The notes: generated from the letters alone by a model not told the origin. A stretch of 64,000 nucleotides of DNA from Flectobacillus roseus (GCF_030056665.1 NZ_JASHIG010000036.1); one strand, 5' to 3'; positions 27,394 through 36,983 are shown, numbered from the stretch's first letter. Program-made: numbers and translations.

Positions 27394-29397
27394 TTAGGCT
27401 TCAAGCATTCCTAAGAAATCCTCCTCAGAAATAATAGCTACACCCATTTTTTGTGCTTTTTCAATTTTTGAAGGACCTGCTTCAGCGCCTGCTAGCAAGA
27501 AATCAAGCTTTTTAGATACACCACTGAGTACTTTACCTCCGTTGGCTTCTATCTTTACTTTGAGCTCATCTCTTCCAAAATTTTGAAAAACACCCGAAAT
27601 TACAAAAGATTTTCCTTCCAAAGTGTTTCCTTCGACAACAATTTCAGTAGGAATGTGCTCAAACTGTAATCCTGCTTGTTGCAAACGGGCAATAAACTGG
27701 CGATTGTCAGCATCGGCAAAGTAAGCAATAATACTCTGGGCAATTCTGTCGCCAATCTCTGGCACTTCAATCAACTGCTCATAAGTAGCTTCAGCAAGCG
27801 CCTCAATAGTCAAGAAATGTGCGGTAAGTTTTTCAGCGACCGTTGCCCCTACAAAACGAATACCTATGGCAAACAATACTTGTTTGAATGGAATCTCTTT
27901 AGATTTTTCAATGCCAGAAAGAATATTTTTGATAGATTTATCTTTAAACCCTTCCATTCCTTGAATATCCTCGTATTTCAAATCATACAAATCGGCAGGA
28001 CTTTTAAGTAACCCTTTTGTATAAAAAGTATCAATCGTTTCGGATCCAATATTTTCTATATTCATCGCTTTGCGCTGAATATAGTGCTCAATTTTACCTT
28101 TGATTTGCGGAGGACAGCCTTTTTCATTCGGACAATAGTGATTGGCTTCTCCTTCTTTGCGAATCAGTTCGGTACTACATTCTGGGCAGAGGTGCGGAAA
28201 ATGAACGGCTTCGAGTTCCTCGGTTCTCTTGCTCATATCTACACCAGTAATTTTCGGAATAATCTCCCCTCCTTTTTCTACAAAAACGGTATCGCCAATA
28301 TGCAAATCCAAACGCTCTATTTCATTAGCATTGTGTACGCTCGCACGTTTCACCACCGTTCCTGCTAACGAAACGGGTTTTAAGTTGGCTACAGGCGTAA
28401 TATTTCCTGTACGACCCACTTGATAGCTTACCGACTCTAGCGTTGTAGTGGCAGATTCTGCCTTGTACTTGTAGGCAATTGCCCATCTTGGTGACTTTGC
28501 CGTAAAACCCAATTCTTCGCGCTGGGCAAAAGAATTGATTTTAATAACGATTCCATCTGTATTTAAGGGTAACTCATGACGTTTTTCTTCCCATTTTTCA
28601 ATAAATCCTAAAACGCCTTGAATGGTATCGTGCTTTTCCCAAGTATCAGAAACATTAAACCCAACTGAATGTAACCAATGTAAACTTTCTTCATGTGTAT
28701 CAAAAACCGTTTCTTCAGACAAAAATTGATATACATAAAAATCTAGTTTTCTTTTGGCCACCACAGAAGAATCCTGCATTTTGAAAGTACCCGAGGCCGC
28801 ATTTCTTGGATTTGCCAATAGAGCTTCGCCAATATCCTCTCTCTCTTTGTTGATGGCTTCAAAAGACGCCAGGGGTAAAAAACCTTCTCCACGAACCTCA
28901 AATTGCGCTGGGAGTTCGTTTGCCATTACTTTCAAAGGTAATGTTCTTATCGTTTTTACGTTGGCCGTAATATCATCGCCACGAACGCCATCACCACGGG
29001 TTACACCACGGGTAATAATTCCATTTTCGTACCAAACAGATAATGCTACACCATCGAACTTCAGCTCACAGATATACTCGTAAGATTGTCCTTCCAATCC
29101 TTTTTGTACTCGTTCATCAAAATCCAAAAGCTCCTGTTCATTGTAGGTATTCCCTAAAGAAAGCATCGGGAAACGATGCGTTACAGATTCGAATTCTTTT
29201 GAAATAGTCCCTCCCACTCTGTGTGTGGGCGAATCCTCACGCACTAAATCGGGGTATTGCTCTTCCAAAGCTCTTAACTGAACAAGCAATTGATCAAAGT
29301 CAAAGTCAGAAATTTCTGTTTCTGACTTCATGTAATACAAATGATTGTGATAATTTATCTGATCTGTAAGGAAATTAATCTGTTCTTGCGGACTCAT
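27394..29397 (-). CDS. ligA: NAD-dependent DNA ligase
   Basis: This 667-residue enzyme seals nicks in DNA during replication and repair using NAD+. The order is an N-terminal Ia domain (YYMKSETEISDFDFDQLL), an adenylation domain with the AMP-accepting Lys113 in ELKFDGVALS, an OB fold, the four-cysteine zinc finger (CPEC...CPNEKGC), helix-hairpin-helix repeats (about 510-580), and a C-terminal BRCT domain (about 590-667; GKSFVISGVFQNFGRDEL). Length is typical (about 670). It is the only replication gene here and precedes dapA. Confidence 0.97.
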   Translation of the reverse strand: MSPQEQINFLTDQINYHNHLYYMKSETEISDFDFDQLLVQLRALEEQYPDLVREDSPTHRVGGTISKEFESVTHRFPMLSLGNTYNEQELLDFDERVQKGLEGQSYEYICELKFDGVALSVWYENGIITRGVTRGDGVRGDDITANVKTIRTLPLKVMANELPAQFEVRGEGFLPLASFEAINKEREDIGEALLANPRNAASGTFKMQDSSVVAKRKLDFYVYQFLSEETVFDTHEESLHWLHSVGFNVSDTWEKHDTIQGVLGFIEKWEEKRHELPLNTDGIVIKINSFAQREELGFTAKSPRWAIAYKYKAESATTTLESVSYQVGRTGNITPVANLKPVSLAGTVVKRASVHNANEIERLDLHIGDTVFVEKGGEIIPKITGVDMSKRTEELEAVHFPHLCPECSTELIRKEGEANHYCPNEKGCPPQIKGKIEHYIQRKAMNIENIGSETIDTFYTKGLLKSPADLYDLKYEDIQGMEGFKDKSIKNILSGIEKSKEIPFKQVLFAIGIRFVGATVAEKLTAHFLTIEALAEATYEQLIEVPEIGDRIAQSIIAYFADADNRQFIARLQQAGLQFEHIPTEIVVEGNTLEGKSFVISGVFQNFGRDELKVKIEANGGKVLSGVSKKLDFLLAGAEAGPSKIEKAQKMGVAIISEEDFLGMLEA

Positions 29398-29554
29398 TTT
29401 CGTATATTTCTAGTAAAATCTATTTTTTGAGATAGATTCATGTTTTCGGTCTAATTTTTGACCAAGATAATTCAAAAATCAGATTTTTGCTTCAAATACT
29501 TTAAGCAAAAAGGCTTAATCATGAAAGAAGTGCTGATTACAAGACCTTTGAAAA

Positions 29555-29562
29555 TACTTTTG
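29555..29562 (+). promoter_or_regulatory. Candidate -7 box before the beta-barrel gene
   Basis: TACTTTTG matches TAnnTTTG, about 45 bases before the ATG at 29608. No clear -33 element is seen. Confidence 0.35.
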
Positions 29563-29607
29563 TTCGAACCTTTTATGTTTAGTGCCAAGTAGAAAATAAA
29601 AATCCTT

Positions 29608-30162
29608 ATGAAAAAATTTATACTGATCTATTGCCTCCTCGGAGTCTGTTGGACTGCTTTCACGCAAGATGGTGTCAATTTTGGGGTAAAAGTAGGTGGC
29701 AATGCCACCTCACATGCAGGAACAGGCCTATTGAATGATCCCAACAATAATCTTTACGCTTACCATTTTGGCATTTTTGGTCAACTCCCATTGACTAGTG
29801 ATGTACTGTTAAGTCCCGAAATTTTATACACGAAAAAAGGGTTTAAAAGAAGAGGAATTACCTTTCAATCTCCCTATATCGACTTTTCATTGTTAGCAAA
29901 AATTAATCTTGGCGATTCCAAAGCCTATTGTGTTGTTGGTCCTTATGCCAGCTATCAGCTTGAAAGAGAATTTTCCTACATCACCTCCCAAAAGACCTAC
30001 GACTTTGGAGGCAACTTAGGAATTGGGCTTAAAATTCAGCAACATCTGAGAATGGAAGCTATCTTTCAAACCTCTGCTAATGTCTGGACAGCTCCAAGAC
30101 CTATGGGCGAAGGCTATCGTCTAACGCAAGTCACCCTTTCTGCCCTTTATCTCATTCGATAA
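29608..30162 (+). CDS. PorT-like outer membrane beta-barrel protein
   Basis: This 184-residue exported protein has a signal peptide ending AFTQDG and alternating strand patterns throughout (VNFGVKVGGNATSHAG, DVLLSPEILYTKKGFKRRG, LGIGLKIQQHLRMEAIFQT). That is typical of the eight-stranded outer-membrane barrel families (OMP_b-brl, PorT-like) of Bacteroidota. It ends in a hydrophobic strand, LSALYLIR. No function can be deduced; such barrels are often structural or of unknown role. It stands between ligA (divergent) and rpe (48 bases downstream). Confidence 0.75.
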   Translation: MKKFILIYCLLGVCWTAFTQDGVNFGVKVGGNATSHAGTGLLNDPNNNLYAYHFGIFGQLPLTSDVLLSPEILYTKKGFKRRGITFQSPYIDFSLLAKINLGDSKAYCVVGPYASYQLEREFSYITSQKTYDFGGNLGIGLKIQQHLRMEAIFQTSANVWTAPRPMGEGYRLTQVTLSALYLIR

Positions 30163-30198
30163 TACCGCTTTTTTCTTTTTTCCTGCACAAGATTCCTT

Positions 30199-30206
30199 TA
30201 ATTTTG
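30199..30206 (+). promoter_or_regulatory. -7 box placed immediately before the rpe start codon
   Basis: TAATTTTG matches TAnnTTTG and ends 4 bases before the rpe ATG at 30211. If used, transcription would begin at or within a base or two of the start codon, giving a leaderless mRNA. The expected -33 position holds only a T-run. Confidence 0.4.
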
Positions 30207-30210
30207 CGGC

Positions 30211-30870
30211 ATGAAAAATATCATTATTGCTCCGTCGGTATTAGCGGCGGATTTTGCGAATCTTCAGCGAGATGTAGAAATGGTCAACAACTCGCAAGCA
30301 GACTGGTTTCATATCGACGTAATGGACGGTGCTTTTGTGCCAAATATTTCCTTTGGTATGCCTGTAATCGAGGCCATTAATCGTCATGCAAAAAAACCTT
30401 TGGACGTACACTTGATGATTGAAAAACCTGATAGATATTTGGAGGAATTCAAAAGAATCGGTGCAACCAATATTACCGTTCACTATGAAGCTTGTACGCA
30501 CATTCACCGTACATTACAACAAATCAAATCATTGGGATGTGTCGCTGGTGTGGTATTAAACCCAGGCACTTCGCTTTCGGTACTTGATGAAATTTTACCT
30601 GACTGTGATATGGTATTGTTGATGTCGGTAAACCCTGGCTTTGGTGGTCAGAAATTTATTGAATCTACGTATGATAAAGTTCGTCGTTTGCGTCAAATGA
30701 TTGATTCAAGAGGTTTGAATACGATTATTGAAATCGACGGTGGAGTAAATCAAGAAACTGGGACTAAATTAATTGAAGCAGGTGCGGATGCATTGGTAGC
30801 TGGAAGTTTTGTTTTCAATGCACCAGACCCACAAGCAACAATTGCGAATTTGAAAAATATTCAGATATAG
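30211..30870 (+). CDS. rpe: Ribulose-phosphate 3-epimerase
   Basis: This 219-residue TIM-barrel enzyme interconverts ribulose 5-phosphate and xylulose 5-phosphate in the pentose phosphate pathway. Signatures are APSVLAADFANLQRDVE, the metal-site region HIDVMDGAFVPNISFG, VHLMIEKPDRYLEEF, VLLMSVNPGFGGQKF and IEIDGGVNQETG with the phosphate-binding ADALVAGSFVF. Length is normal. It is a single gene downstream of the barrel protein, with a long hairpin 10 bases after the stop. Confidence 0.96.
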   Translation: MKNIIIAPSVLAADFANLQRDVEMVNNSQADWFHIDVMDGAFVPNISFGMPVIEAINRHAKKPLDVHLMIEKPDRYLEEFKRIGATNITVHYEACTHIHRTLQQIKSLGCVAGVVLNPGTSLSVLDEILPDCDMVLLMSVNPGFGGQKFIESTYDKVRRLRQMIDSRGLNTIIEIDGGVNQETGTKLIEAGADALVAGSFVFNAPDPQATIANLKNIQI

Positions 30871-30880
30871 TATATCAGTC

Positions 30881-30924
30881 GTATGCGCTAGGCTTTATGC
30901 CATAAGCTCAAGCCTAGCACATAC
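30881..30924 (+). terminator. Hairpin after rpe
   Basis: Arms 30881-30895 and 30910-30924 pair over 15 bases with one G-U pair and a 14-base loop. The T-tract afterwards is poor. The arm sequence (gctaggctt) resembles the other gct/agc-rich intergenic elements of the window. Confidence 0.55.
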
Positions 30925-31244
30925 GGCTAAGTAATAATCTTCAAGATAATTTCTCGTCAAAGCATTCCTCCCAAAACAATCATACCTCAATAGCATCATT
31001 ACTCAGCAAAAACTTCCTTATACTTCTATCTTCATTTAAGCTATTCTTTTCAGAAAATCTATTTTCGTTTTATCTTTCCGCATTCCATTAAAAATAGTTA
31101 AATCCCTCGTAGAATTATATCATTTTAGCATAATAAAAGTTTTTTTACATTAACTTTACCTCTTAGATGTACAACATTGGCACAGTTTTTAAGGTTACGC
31201 CAAAGCCATTAAATATCGAAGCCTCTTCGTCTTCATGATTATCT
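30925..31244. other. Intergenic region before the first PD40-OmpA gene
   Basis: About 320 bases of AT-rich sequence. TAACTTTA at 31153-31160 is one base from the -7 consensus, but I see no convincing promoter, RNA or small gene. Confidence 0.4.
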
Positions 31245-33263
31245 ATGAATAGAGTCTGTTTGCTTATACTATTTGCATTTATAAATCTTCCTCTTTTTGC
31301 ACAAAAAACATTTTGGGCCAGTAAAGTCGTGGCGTTCTCGAGCGAGTATGCAGACAAAGAAACTACCAAAGAAAATCGTGCAATACAAGTTTTAGGAAAA
31401 CCCAACAAACTACCTCAAGTGGGCTATTCGGTTTGTGCGTGGCAACCTATGACCCAAAATAATTCTATCAACGAAGAATTTATCATCGTTAGTTTTGATA
31501 CCCTCATGCCAGTCCACCAAATTGCAATTGCCGAAAACTTTGGTCAGGGTGCAATCACACATGTTGATGTTTTTGATGAAAATAATAATATCCATCCTAT
31601 CTGGATCAATAATACCCCTCCCACAAATGAACTCGGTAAAATGCTGAATTTGATACTTAATCAAATGACAACATTCAAAGTTCGTTCGGTGAGAGTAAGT
31701 CTTAATACTTCAAAAGTAAAAGGATGGAATCAAATTGATGCTATTGCAATTTCGCAGTCCGACCAGCCCATCAAAGCCTTCATCAATTTGGCCAATAATA
31801 TGCCAAGTCAGATTGTGAAAGAAAATTTAGGAAAAAATGTGAATTCAGAATTTCGTGAATTAGCGCCTGTGATTGCTCCCGATGGAAAAACCCTATATTA
31901 TACTCGTTGGAAACACCCAGCCAATGTGGGTTATGCCAAAAAGCAAGATATTTGGTTTTCGGAACTACAAGCTGACAAAACATGGGGACCAGCCAAACCT
32001 TTTCCTGAACCCATAAACAACTCGGAGCACAACGCTATTTGTGCTATTTATCCTGATGGTAAAACCTTGTTGCTCAACAATGTGTATATGCCCAATGGCG
32101 AAATGAGTAAAGGGATTTCTATTTCTCAGAAGACCGCGTCAGGCTGGGGATTTCCTGAGCAAGTGGCGATTGTAGACTTCAAAAATAAGTCTGAATATGC
32201 CGAATATTCCATAGCTCCCAATGGTCGAATTCTCCTTATTTCAGCACAATTGGACGATACCGAAGGAGGTAAAGATTTGTATGTAAGCTTTTTACAAGAT
32301 AACAAATCATGGTCTAGACCCGTCAACTTGGGAAAAAGTGTCAATACAGCTGAGGATGAAGGAATGCCGTTTATCGCAGCGGATTCAAAAACCTTGTATT
32401 TCTCAACTAAAGGTTTCCCTGGCTACGGCAACAACGATCTTTTTGTTACAAGAAGACTAGATGATTCTTGGACAAAATGGTCAGAACCACAGAATCTTGG
32501 TCCGATGATTAATACTTCTGAATGGGATGGTTATTTTACGATTTCTGCCGTAGGTGATTATGGGTATTTTTCTTCTCAAGAAAAATCACTCGGAGAAGAA
32601 GATATCTTCAAATTGAAAATTCCAGAGGCAATCAAACCTGAAGTAGTCGTACAAGTGTCAGGTGGGGTGTACAATTCTGCTGATAAAAAACCTGTTGGTG
32701 CCAAAGTAAAAGTACAGTCAACTATGGACGGAGATACGGTATGTGTAACGTTTGACCCAGCTACGGGGGACTATAAGTTTATGCTTCCAACCAAGAAAAA
32801 ATATACGATTTCTGCCTCACAAAAAGGGTATCTATCATCCTCAGAAGTACTTGATTTTGAGAATGAAAAAGATTTTCATGAAGTCAAAAAGAATTTATTC
32901 CTATTCCCTATTGCTGCTGGACAAAAAATTACGCTCAACAGTGTGTTTTTTGAACAGAGTAAATACGAATTATTGCCCGCCTCCTTCCAAGAGTTAAATC
33001 ATATTGTGGCAACCATGAGAGAAAATCCCAAAATGGAAATTATGCTCGAAGGACATACTGATAATCAAGGAGATTGGAACGAAAACTTAAAGCTTTCGAA
33101 GCAACGTGTCACCGAAGTGAAAGGCTACCTTGTCAAAAATGGTATTGAAGAAAAACGCATCCAAGTCCAAGGCTATGGCTCTACAAGACCTGTAGCAAGC
33201 AACAATTCGGAAGAAAAACGAAAGCTTAATAGAAGAGTTGAGGTGACGATTGTCAAAATCTAA
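31245..33263 (+). CDS. PD40-repeat and OmpA-domain outer membrane protein (copy 1)
   Basis: This 672-residue exported protein has a signal peptide ending LPLFAQK. An N-terminal discoidin-like region (about 25-175) is followed by WD40-like PD40 beta-propeller repeats (about 205-460; e.g. DGKTLYYTRWKHPAN and DSKTLYFSTKGFPGYGNNDLF). Then come a carboxypeptidase-regulatory-like domain (about 470-560) and a C-terminal OmpA peptidoglycan-binding domain (about 565-672). The OmpA motif LEGHTDNQGDWNENLKLSKQ and the ending KLNRRVEVTIV are intact. Such proteins anchor the envelope to peptidoglycan; relatives include PorE of the type IX secretion system and gliding machinery, but none of the other T9SS genes is nearby. 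A diverged copy follows after 51 bases. Confidence 0.88.
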   Translation: MNRVCLLILFAFINLPLFAQKTFWASKVVAFSSEYADKETTKENRAIQVLGKPNKLPQVGYSVCAWQPMTQNNSINEEFIIVSFDTLMPVHQIAIAENFGQGAITHVDVFDENNNIHPIWINNTPPTNELGKMLNLILNQMTTFKVRSVRVSLNTSKVKGWNQIDAIAISQSDQPIKAFINLANNMPSQIVKENLGKNVNSEFRELAPVIAPDGKTLYYTRWKHPANVGYAKKQDIWFSELQADKTWGPAKPFPEPINNSEHNAICAIYPDGKTLLLNNVYMPNGEMSKGISISQKTASGWGFPEQVAIVDFKNKSEYAEYSIAPNGRILLISAQLDDTEGGKDLYVSFLQDNKSWSRPVNLGKSVNTAEDEGMPFIAADSKTLYFSTKGFPGYGNNDLFVTRRLDDSWTKWSEPQNLGPMINTSEWDGYFTISAVGDYGYFSSQEKSLGEEDIFKLKIPEAIKPEVVVQVSGGVYNSADKKPVGAKVKVQSTMDGDTVCVTFDPATGDYKFMLPTKKKYTISASQKGYLSSSEVLDFENEKDFHEVKKNLFLFPIAAGQKITLNSVFFEQSKYELLPASFQELNHIVATMRENPKMEIMLEGHTDNQGDWNENLKLSKQRVTEVKGYLVKNGIEEKRIQVQGYGSTRPVASNNSEEKRKLNRRVEVTIVKI

Positions 33264-33278
33264 GCTCCTTTCTGGTAT

Positions 33279-33286
33279 TATTTTTG
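33279..33286 (+). promoter_or_regulatory. Candidate -7 box for the second PD40-OmpA gene
   Basis: TATTTTTG in the 51-base gap matches TAnnTTTG and would give the second copy its own transcript with a leader of about 20 bases. No -33 TTTG is found at 19 bases. Confidence 0.35.
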
Positions 33287-33314
33287 TAAAAGAGAGTTTA
33301 ACTAATTTAATATT

Positions 33315-35294
33315 ATGGTTAATACTCTCTTTTTTCGTTTTGCTCTAGTAGTTACACTGTTCATATTCACCCAAGAAGCATCATCACAAACTATCAAATG
33401 GGCTAATACTGTTATCGAGTATTCGTCTGAATTTGTTTTACCTCTACGTGCCAAAACAGCAACTACGACCTTAAAGTTTTCCCCCATTACTTCCGAATTT
33501 GAATCCTTAGCCATGAAATTTGATACTGCATTTAGTATCAAACAAGTCATGGTAGCAGAATTGATGCCTCAAGGTTCGATTGCACAAGTATGGGCCATTG
33601 ATGCACTTGCGAAAGAACATCTCCTTTTTGAAATATCAGAAGACGCTTCTCTAATTCCTGGAAAGGATAAATTATTCAATGTTATTTTACCCAAAATGAC
33701 AGAATACAAAGTTCAAGCCATTCGACTTGTATTACGGAAAAGTGCTTTAAAAACCTCCAAGCAAATTGAAGCTATTGGTATTTCAAACAGCGCTCAGGTG
33801 GTTAATCAGTATGTAAAAGTGGCGTCTGATGCTCCCAAAAAAGTAATTCGTGAAAATTTAGGAAAAACCATCAACTCCAAAAACCCTGAGTTTGCGCCTG
33901 TCATTTCCAGCGATGGAAAAACACTTTACTATACCCGTAATTATATCAGCTTGTTTGGTAAAGAAAAAGATCAAGATATATGGTACAGTACCAAAAATAG
34001 CGACGGCACTTGGTCGAAGGCTCAAAATCTTGGCATTCCATTAAATACAGACGACAACAATGCTGTATTTGCCGTTTCCTCTGATGGCAGAGAAGTTTTG
34101 TTGATGAACAAATATCAAAAAGATGGGAAATTAGCGCCAGGTATCTCCCGCTCTAAACGAACGCCAAACGGTTGGTCATTCCCAGAGGAAGTTAAAATTG
34201 ACAACTTTTATAATTATAGCCCCAATGCAGAGTTTGCTGTTTCAGCAGATGGTCGTGTAATGGTGATGTCTGTTCAACGCATGACTACCAAAGGTAAAAG
34301 GGATTTGTATGTTTCTTTCAAGAAAAATAATGAAGAATGGACTGAACCGCGGCATATGGGAAACACGCTCAATTCAAGTGAACATGATGTAACGCCATTT
34401 ATTGCAGCGGACGGTAAAACTTTATACTTTTCGACTAGAGGTTTTTCTGGGTTTGGAGATAATGACATTTTTAAATCTACTCGACTAGACGAAACGTGGC
34501 TTAATTGGTCTGAGCCTCAGAATTTAGGAGAAGGAATTAATACCCCAAATTGGGATGGATTCTTCACCATTCCTGCTTCAGGCGAATACGCCTATATGTG
34601 TACATACGAGGGTAGTTCGCAAAAGGAAGATATTTTTAGACTACTTTTACCAGAAGACAAACAGCCTGAGCCAGTGTGGGTACTTATGGGAGAAATTCTC
34701 TCAACCTCAGATCAGAAAGCGGTAGAATGTGAAGTCGAATGGTACACCAATAAAAACTATAAGAAAAAGAATTCAACCCATTTTAATCCAAGTCTGGGGT
34801 TATTCAAAATAATTCTGCCATTACACCAGCAATATGAAATTGTCCCTGTCAAAAAAGGATATTTAACCATCACTGATTACGTTGATTTAACGAACGAAAA
34901 TGAATTTAAAGAAATTAAGAAGAACTTCTACCTTCTTCCACTAGAGGTGGGGAATAAAGGTATTCTCAACAGCTTAACTTTTAGTCAAGGAAAAGCAGAT
35001 TTGCCAGAAGCTGCCTTACGAGATTTAGATAGAATCGCACAGGCAATGAAAGAAATTCCAACTTTAGAGATTCTCTTTGAAGGACATACCGACAACCTTG
35101 GTGACTTTCAACTAAATCTTCAACTTTCGGAAGATAGAGTAAAAAATGCTAAGAAATATCTAATTAGCCAAGGTATTCAGGCAGATAGAATACAGACCAA
35201 AGGTTGGGGACAAACAAGACCTATTGCAAGTAATGCCACAGAAGAAAGAAGAAAATTGAATAGACGAGTAGAGTTTACGATTATCAAAAAATAG
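33315..35294 (+). CDS. PD40-repeat and OmpA-domain outer membrane protein (copy 2)
   Basis: This 659-residue paralogue of the preceding gene has the same domain order: signal peptide (ending EASSQT), discoidin-like N-terminal part, PD40 repeats (DGKTLYYTRNYISLFG, DGKTLYFSTRGFSGFGDNDIF), regulatory-like domain, and OmpA domain (FEGHTDNLGDFQLNLQLSED, ending LNRRVEFTIIKK). Many segments align almost word for word, for example VIRENLGKTINSKNPEFAPVI here with IVKENLGKNVNSEFRELAPVI-like text there. This points to an old tandem duplication. Divergence is greatest in the N-terminal discoidin-like and regulatory domains, suggesting different partners. Confidence 0.88.
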   Translation: MVNTLFFRFALVVTLFIFTQEASSQTIKWANTVIEYSSEFVLPLRAKTATTTLKFSPITSEFESLAMKFDTAFSIKQVMVAELMPQGSIAQVWAIDALAKEHLLFEISEDASLIPGKDKLFNVILPKMTEYKVQAIRLVLRKSALKTSKQIEAIGISNSAQVVNQYVKVASDAPKKVIRENLGKTINSKNPEFAPVISSDGKTLYYTRNYISLFGKEKDQDIWYSTKNSDGTWSKAQNLGIPLNTDDNNAVFAVSSDGREVLLMNKYQKDGKLAPGISRSKRTPNGWSFPEEVKIDNFYNYSPNAEFAVSADGRVMVMSVQRMTTKGKRDLYVSFKKNNEEWTEPRHMGNTLNSSEHDVTPFIAADGKTLYFSTRGFSGFGDNDIFKSTRLDETWLNWSEPQNLGEGINTPNWDGFFTIPASGEYAYMCTYEGSSQKEDIFRLLLPEDKQPEPVWVLMGEILSTSDQKAVECEVEWYTNKNYKKKNSTHFNPSLGLFKIILPLHQQYEIVPVKKGYLTITDYVDLTNENEFKEIKKNFYLLPLEVGNKGILNSLTFSQGKADLPEAALRDLDRIAQAMKEIPTLEILFEGHTDNLGDFQLNLQLSEDRVKNAKKYLISQGIQADRIQTKGWGQTRPIASNATEERRKLNRRVEFTIIKK

Positions 35295-35503
35295 TATCAC
35301 AAAACGAGCTTGTCACCTTTTCAATAATTTTCCTCTTTCACAGCGTTTATTTTTTAGTTTACTAACTCAATCCTGTACGGGTAATGTTGATGCCCCTTTT
35401 ACTTAAATTTAGTGAACGGTCTACCACACTTAGGGAACATCTTGATAGCTAGAATACTTTCTATCAATAAGTTAACACGCTTTTACTATGAATCAAACAT
35501 TGC
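35295..35503. other. Intergenic region before the acyltransferase promoter
   Basis: Together with the leader to 35621, the gene-free stretch is 327 bases. Apart from a weak 7-base-pair hairpin near 35455-35486 (ttgatag/ctatcaa) and the promoter listed next, I see nothing. Confidence 0.4.
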
Positions 35504-35534
35504 TTTGTAAACGTCTAGTCGAATTTTAGATTTG
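35504..35534 (+). promoter_or_regulatory. Promoter of the acyltransferase 3 gene
   Basis: TTTG at 35504-35507, a spacer of exactly 19 bases, and TAGATTTG at 35527-35534 give a full match to the Bacteroidota -33/-7 consensus. It overlaps an in-frame TTG at 35532, which therefore cannot be the start codon. Confidence 0.75.
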
Positions 35535-35621
35535 TCAGAGGACAAAAAACAAGCTATTTTTGTCTATTCAATACCTGTATTTAACTCTCCCGAACGAGTT
35601 AACTTCAATTTTCTGAAAAGG

Positions 35622-36734
35622 ATGACGCAAACAAAAAATCAACATGACTATTTTGGGCAATTAGATGGCATTCGAGCAATTGCTGTAGGCCTTGTGCTAA
35701 TTGACCACTGGTTAGCTGAAAGAAATACCCTTCCATTAGGTTCATTGGGCGTAGCCATGTTCTTTGTTTTGAGTGGTTTTCTAATTATCAGAATTTTGAT
35801 GTTAGGAAAAGAAAAAGACGATGCCATTGGCAGAAGTCATTGGTTTACAGTAAAGCAATTTATTGTTCGAAGAACCATTCGAATTTTCCCGATATACTAT
35901 CTGGCACTATTTCTACTTTTTATCTTCGATGTGCCCAACATCAGAGCTACGATAGGCTGGTCGCTTTTATATTCGACTAATTTTTACATTGCCATCTATC
36001 ACAAATGGATTGGTGTTATTGACCACTTATGGTCATTAGCGGTGGAAGAACAGTTTTATTTGTTTTTTCCCTACTTGATTTTATTTCTTCCTAAAAAATA
36101 TTTCACTAAGCTTTTTGCAGGAATGATCGCCTTATCATTGGGATTAAGGTTATTATTTTTCTTCCTTCATGCAGATTGGACTGCCCAGTATGTTTTGATG
36201 CCAACCTGCTTAGATTCATTTGGTTTGGGAGGCGTAATGGCGTATTTATTTACTTACAAGAGAGATTCTATTTTCAAGCAATTAGATAAGAACAGTTACT
36301 TATTCTTGAGCTTTGCGTTATATATTGGGTATATTGTTGCGCTAAAAATGGATGTTCACCACGGTTTTACTTATGTGGTTTTAGACAGACTCTTTGGGTC
36401 TATCCTGAGCTTTTTCTTGATCTTACGAGCCGTATCAGGCTATGGAGGCATCATGAAATTTTGTCTCGAAAATCCAGTAACGACCTACATTGGGCGTATT
36501 AGTTATGGTTTATATTTGTATCATAATTTTGTGTACAACTTCTATCATACTAATTACCCAACACACCCAACTGTTAGAATTTTACATAAATTACAACAGT
36601 TTGCACCAAGCATCACACATCGATTTGCCTTTGAGCTCTTGGTGTATGCTACGCTCACTGTTTTGGTAGCAACGTTGTCTTGGTTTCTCGTTGAAAAACC
36701 AGTTAACAACTTGAAAAAATACTTTAACTATTAA
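35622..36734 (+). CDS. Acyltransferase 3 family membrane protein
   Basis: This 370-residue multi-pass protein transfers acyl groups, usually acetyl, to surface glycans. I start at ATG 35622 because a promoter -7 box overlaps the only earlier in-frame codon. The family signature LDGIRAIAVGLVLIDHW carries the conserved catalytic histidine, followed by RRTIRIFPIYYLAL and EEQFYLFFPYLIL. About ten hydrophobic helices can be counted, ending with LVATLSWFLVEKPVNNL, which is typical. It heads a run of glycan-related genes (GT2, UGM-like FAD protein, MBOAT, SGNH), so modification of an exopolysaccharide, capsule or O-antigen is likely; the exact acceptor is unknown. Confidence 0.9.
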   Translation: MTQTKNQHDYFGQLDGIRAIAVGLVLIDHWLAERNTLPLGSLGVAMFFVLSGFLIIRILMLGKEKDDAIGRSHWFTVKQFIVRRTIRIFPIYYLALFLLFIFDVPNIRATIGWSLLYSTNFYIAIYHKWIGVIDHLWSLAVEEQFYLFFPYLILFLPKKYFTKLFAGMIALSLGLRLLFFFLHADWTAQYVLMPTCLDSFGLGGVMAYLFTYKRDSIFKQLDKNSYLFLSFALYIGYIVALKMDVHHGFTYVVLDRLFGSILSFFLILRAVSGYGGIMKFCLENPVTTYIGRISYGLYLYHNFVYNFYHTNYPTHPTVRILHKLQQFAPSITHRFAFELLVYATLTVLVATLSWFLVEKPVNNLKKYFNY

Positions 36735-36929
36735 CCCGAAAGGCGCTGAAGAAACAAGTGTTTTGAAAGAATCAAATCTCACATTCAGCAGTTTTTACTA
36801 ACTAACCAACACAAATCGATCACTTAAAATAGAATTGTGTATCATGAAGTCAAACACCTGTTTGATAAAAACAGCATTAAGTTTTCTTCATTTTTAAAAT
36901 TTACATTACAAAAATCAATCTGAATTAGG

Positions 36930-36937
36930 TATTTTTG
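36930..36937 (+). promoter_or_regulatory. Candidate -7 box for the GT2 gene
   Basis: TATTTTTG matches TAnnTTTG, about 45 bases upstream of the ATG at 36984. No -33 TTTG at 19 bases. Confidence 0.4.
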
Positions 36938-36983
36938 CAATGCAAATGATTGCACAAAACTGTTTGGACAAACAAAATCTTTA

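Noticed and set aside
27676..29083. Several open frames antisense to ligA
   Set aside because: They are shadows of the ligA reading frame; none has a family signature.
31245..35294. A type IX secretion locus around the PD40-OmpA genes
   Set aside because: No porV, porK-N, sov or CTD-type neighbour was found; the similarity is confined to the shared PD40-OmpA architecture.
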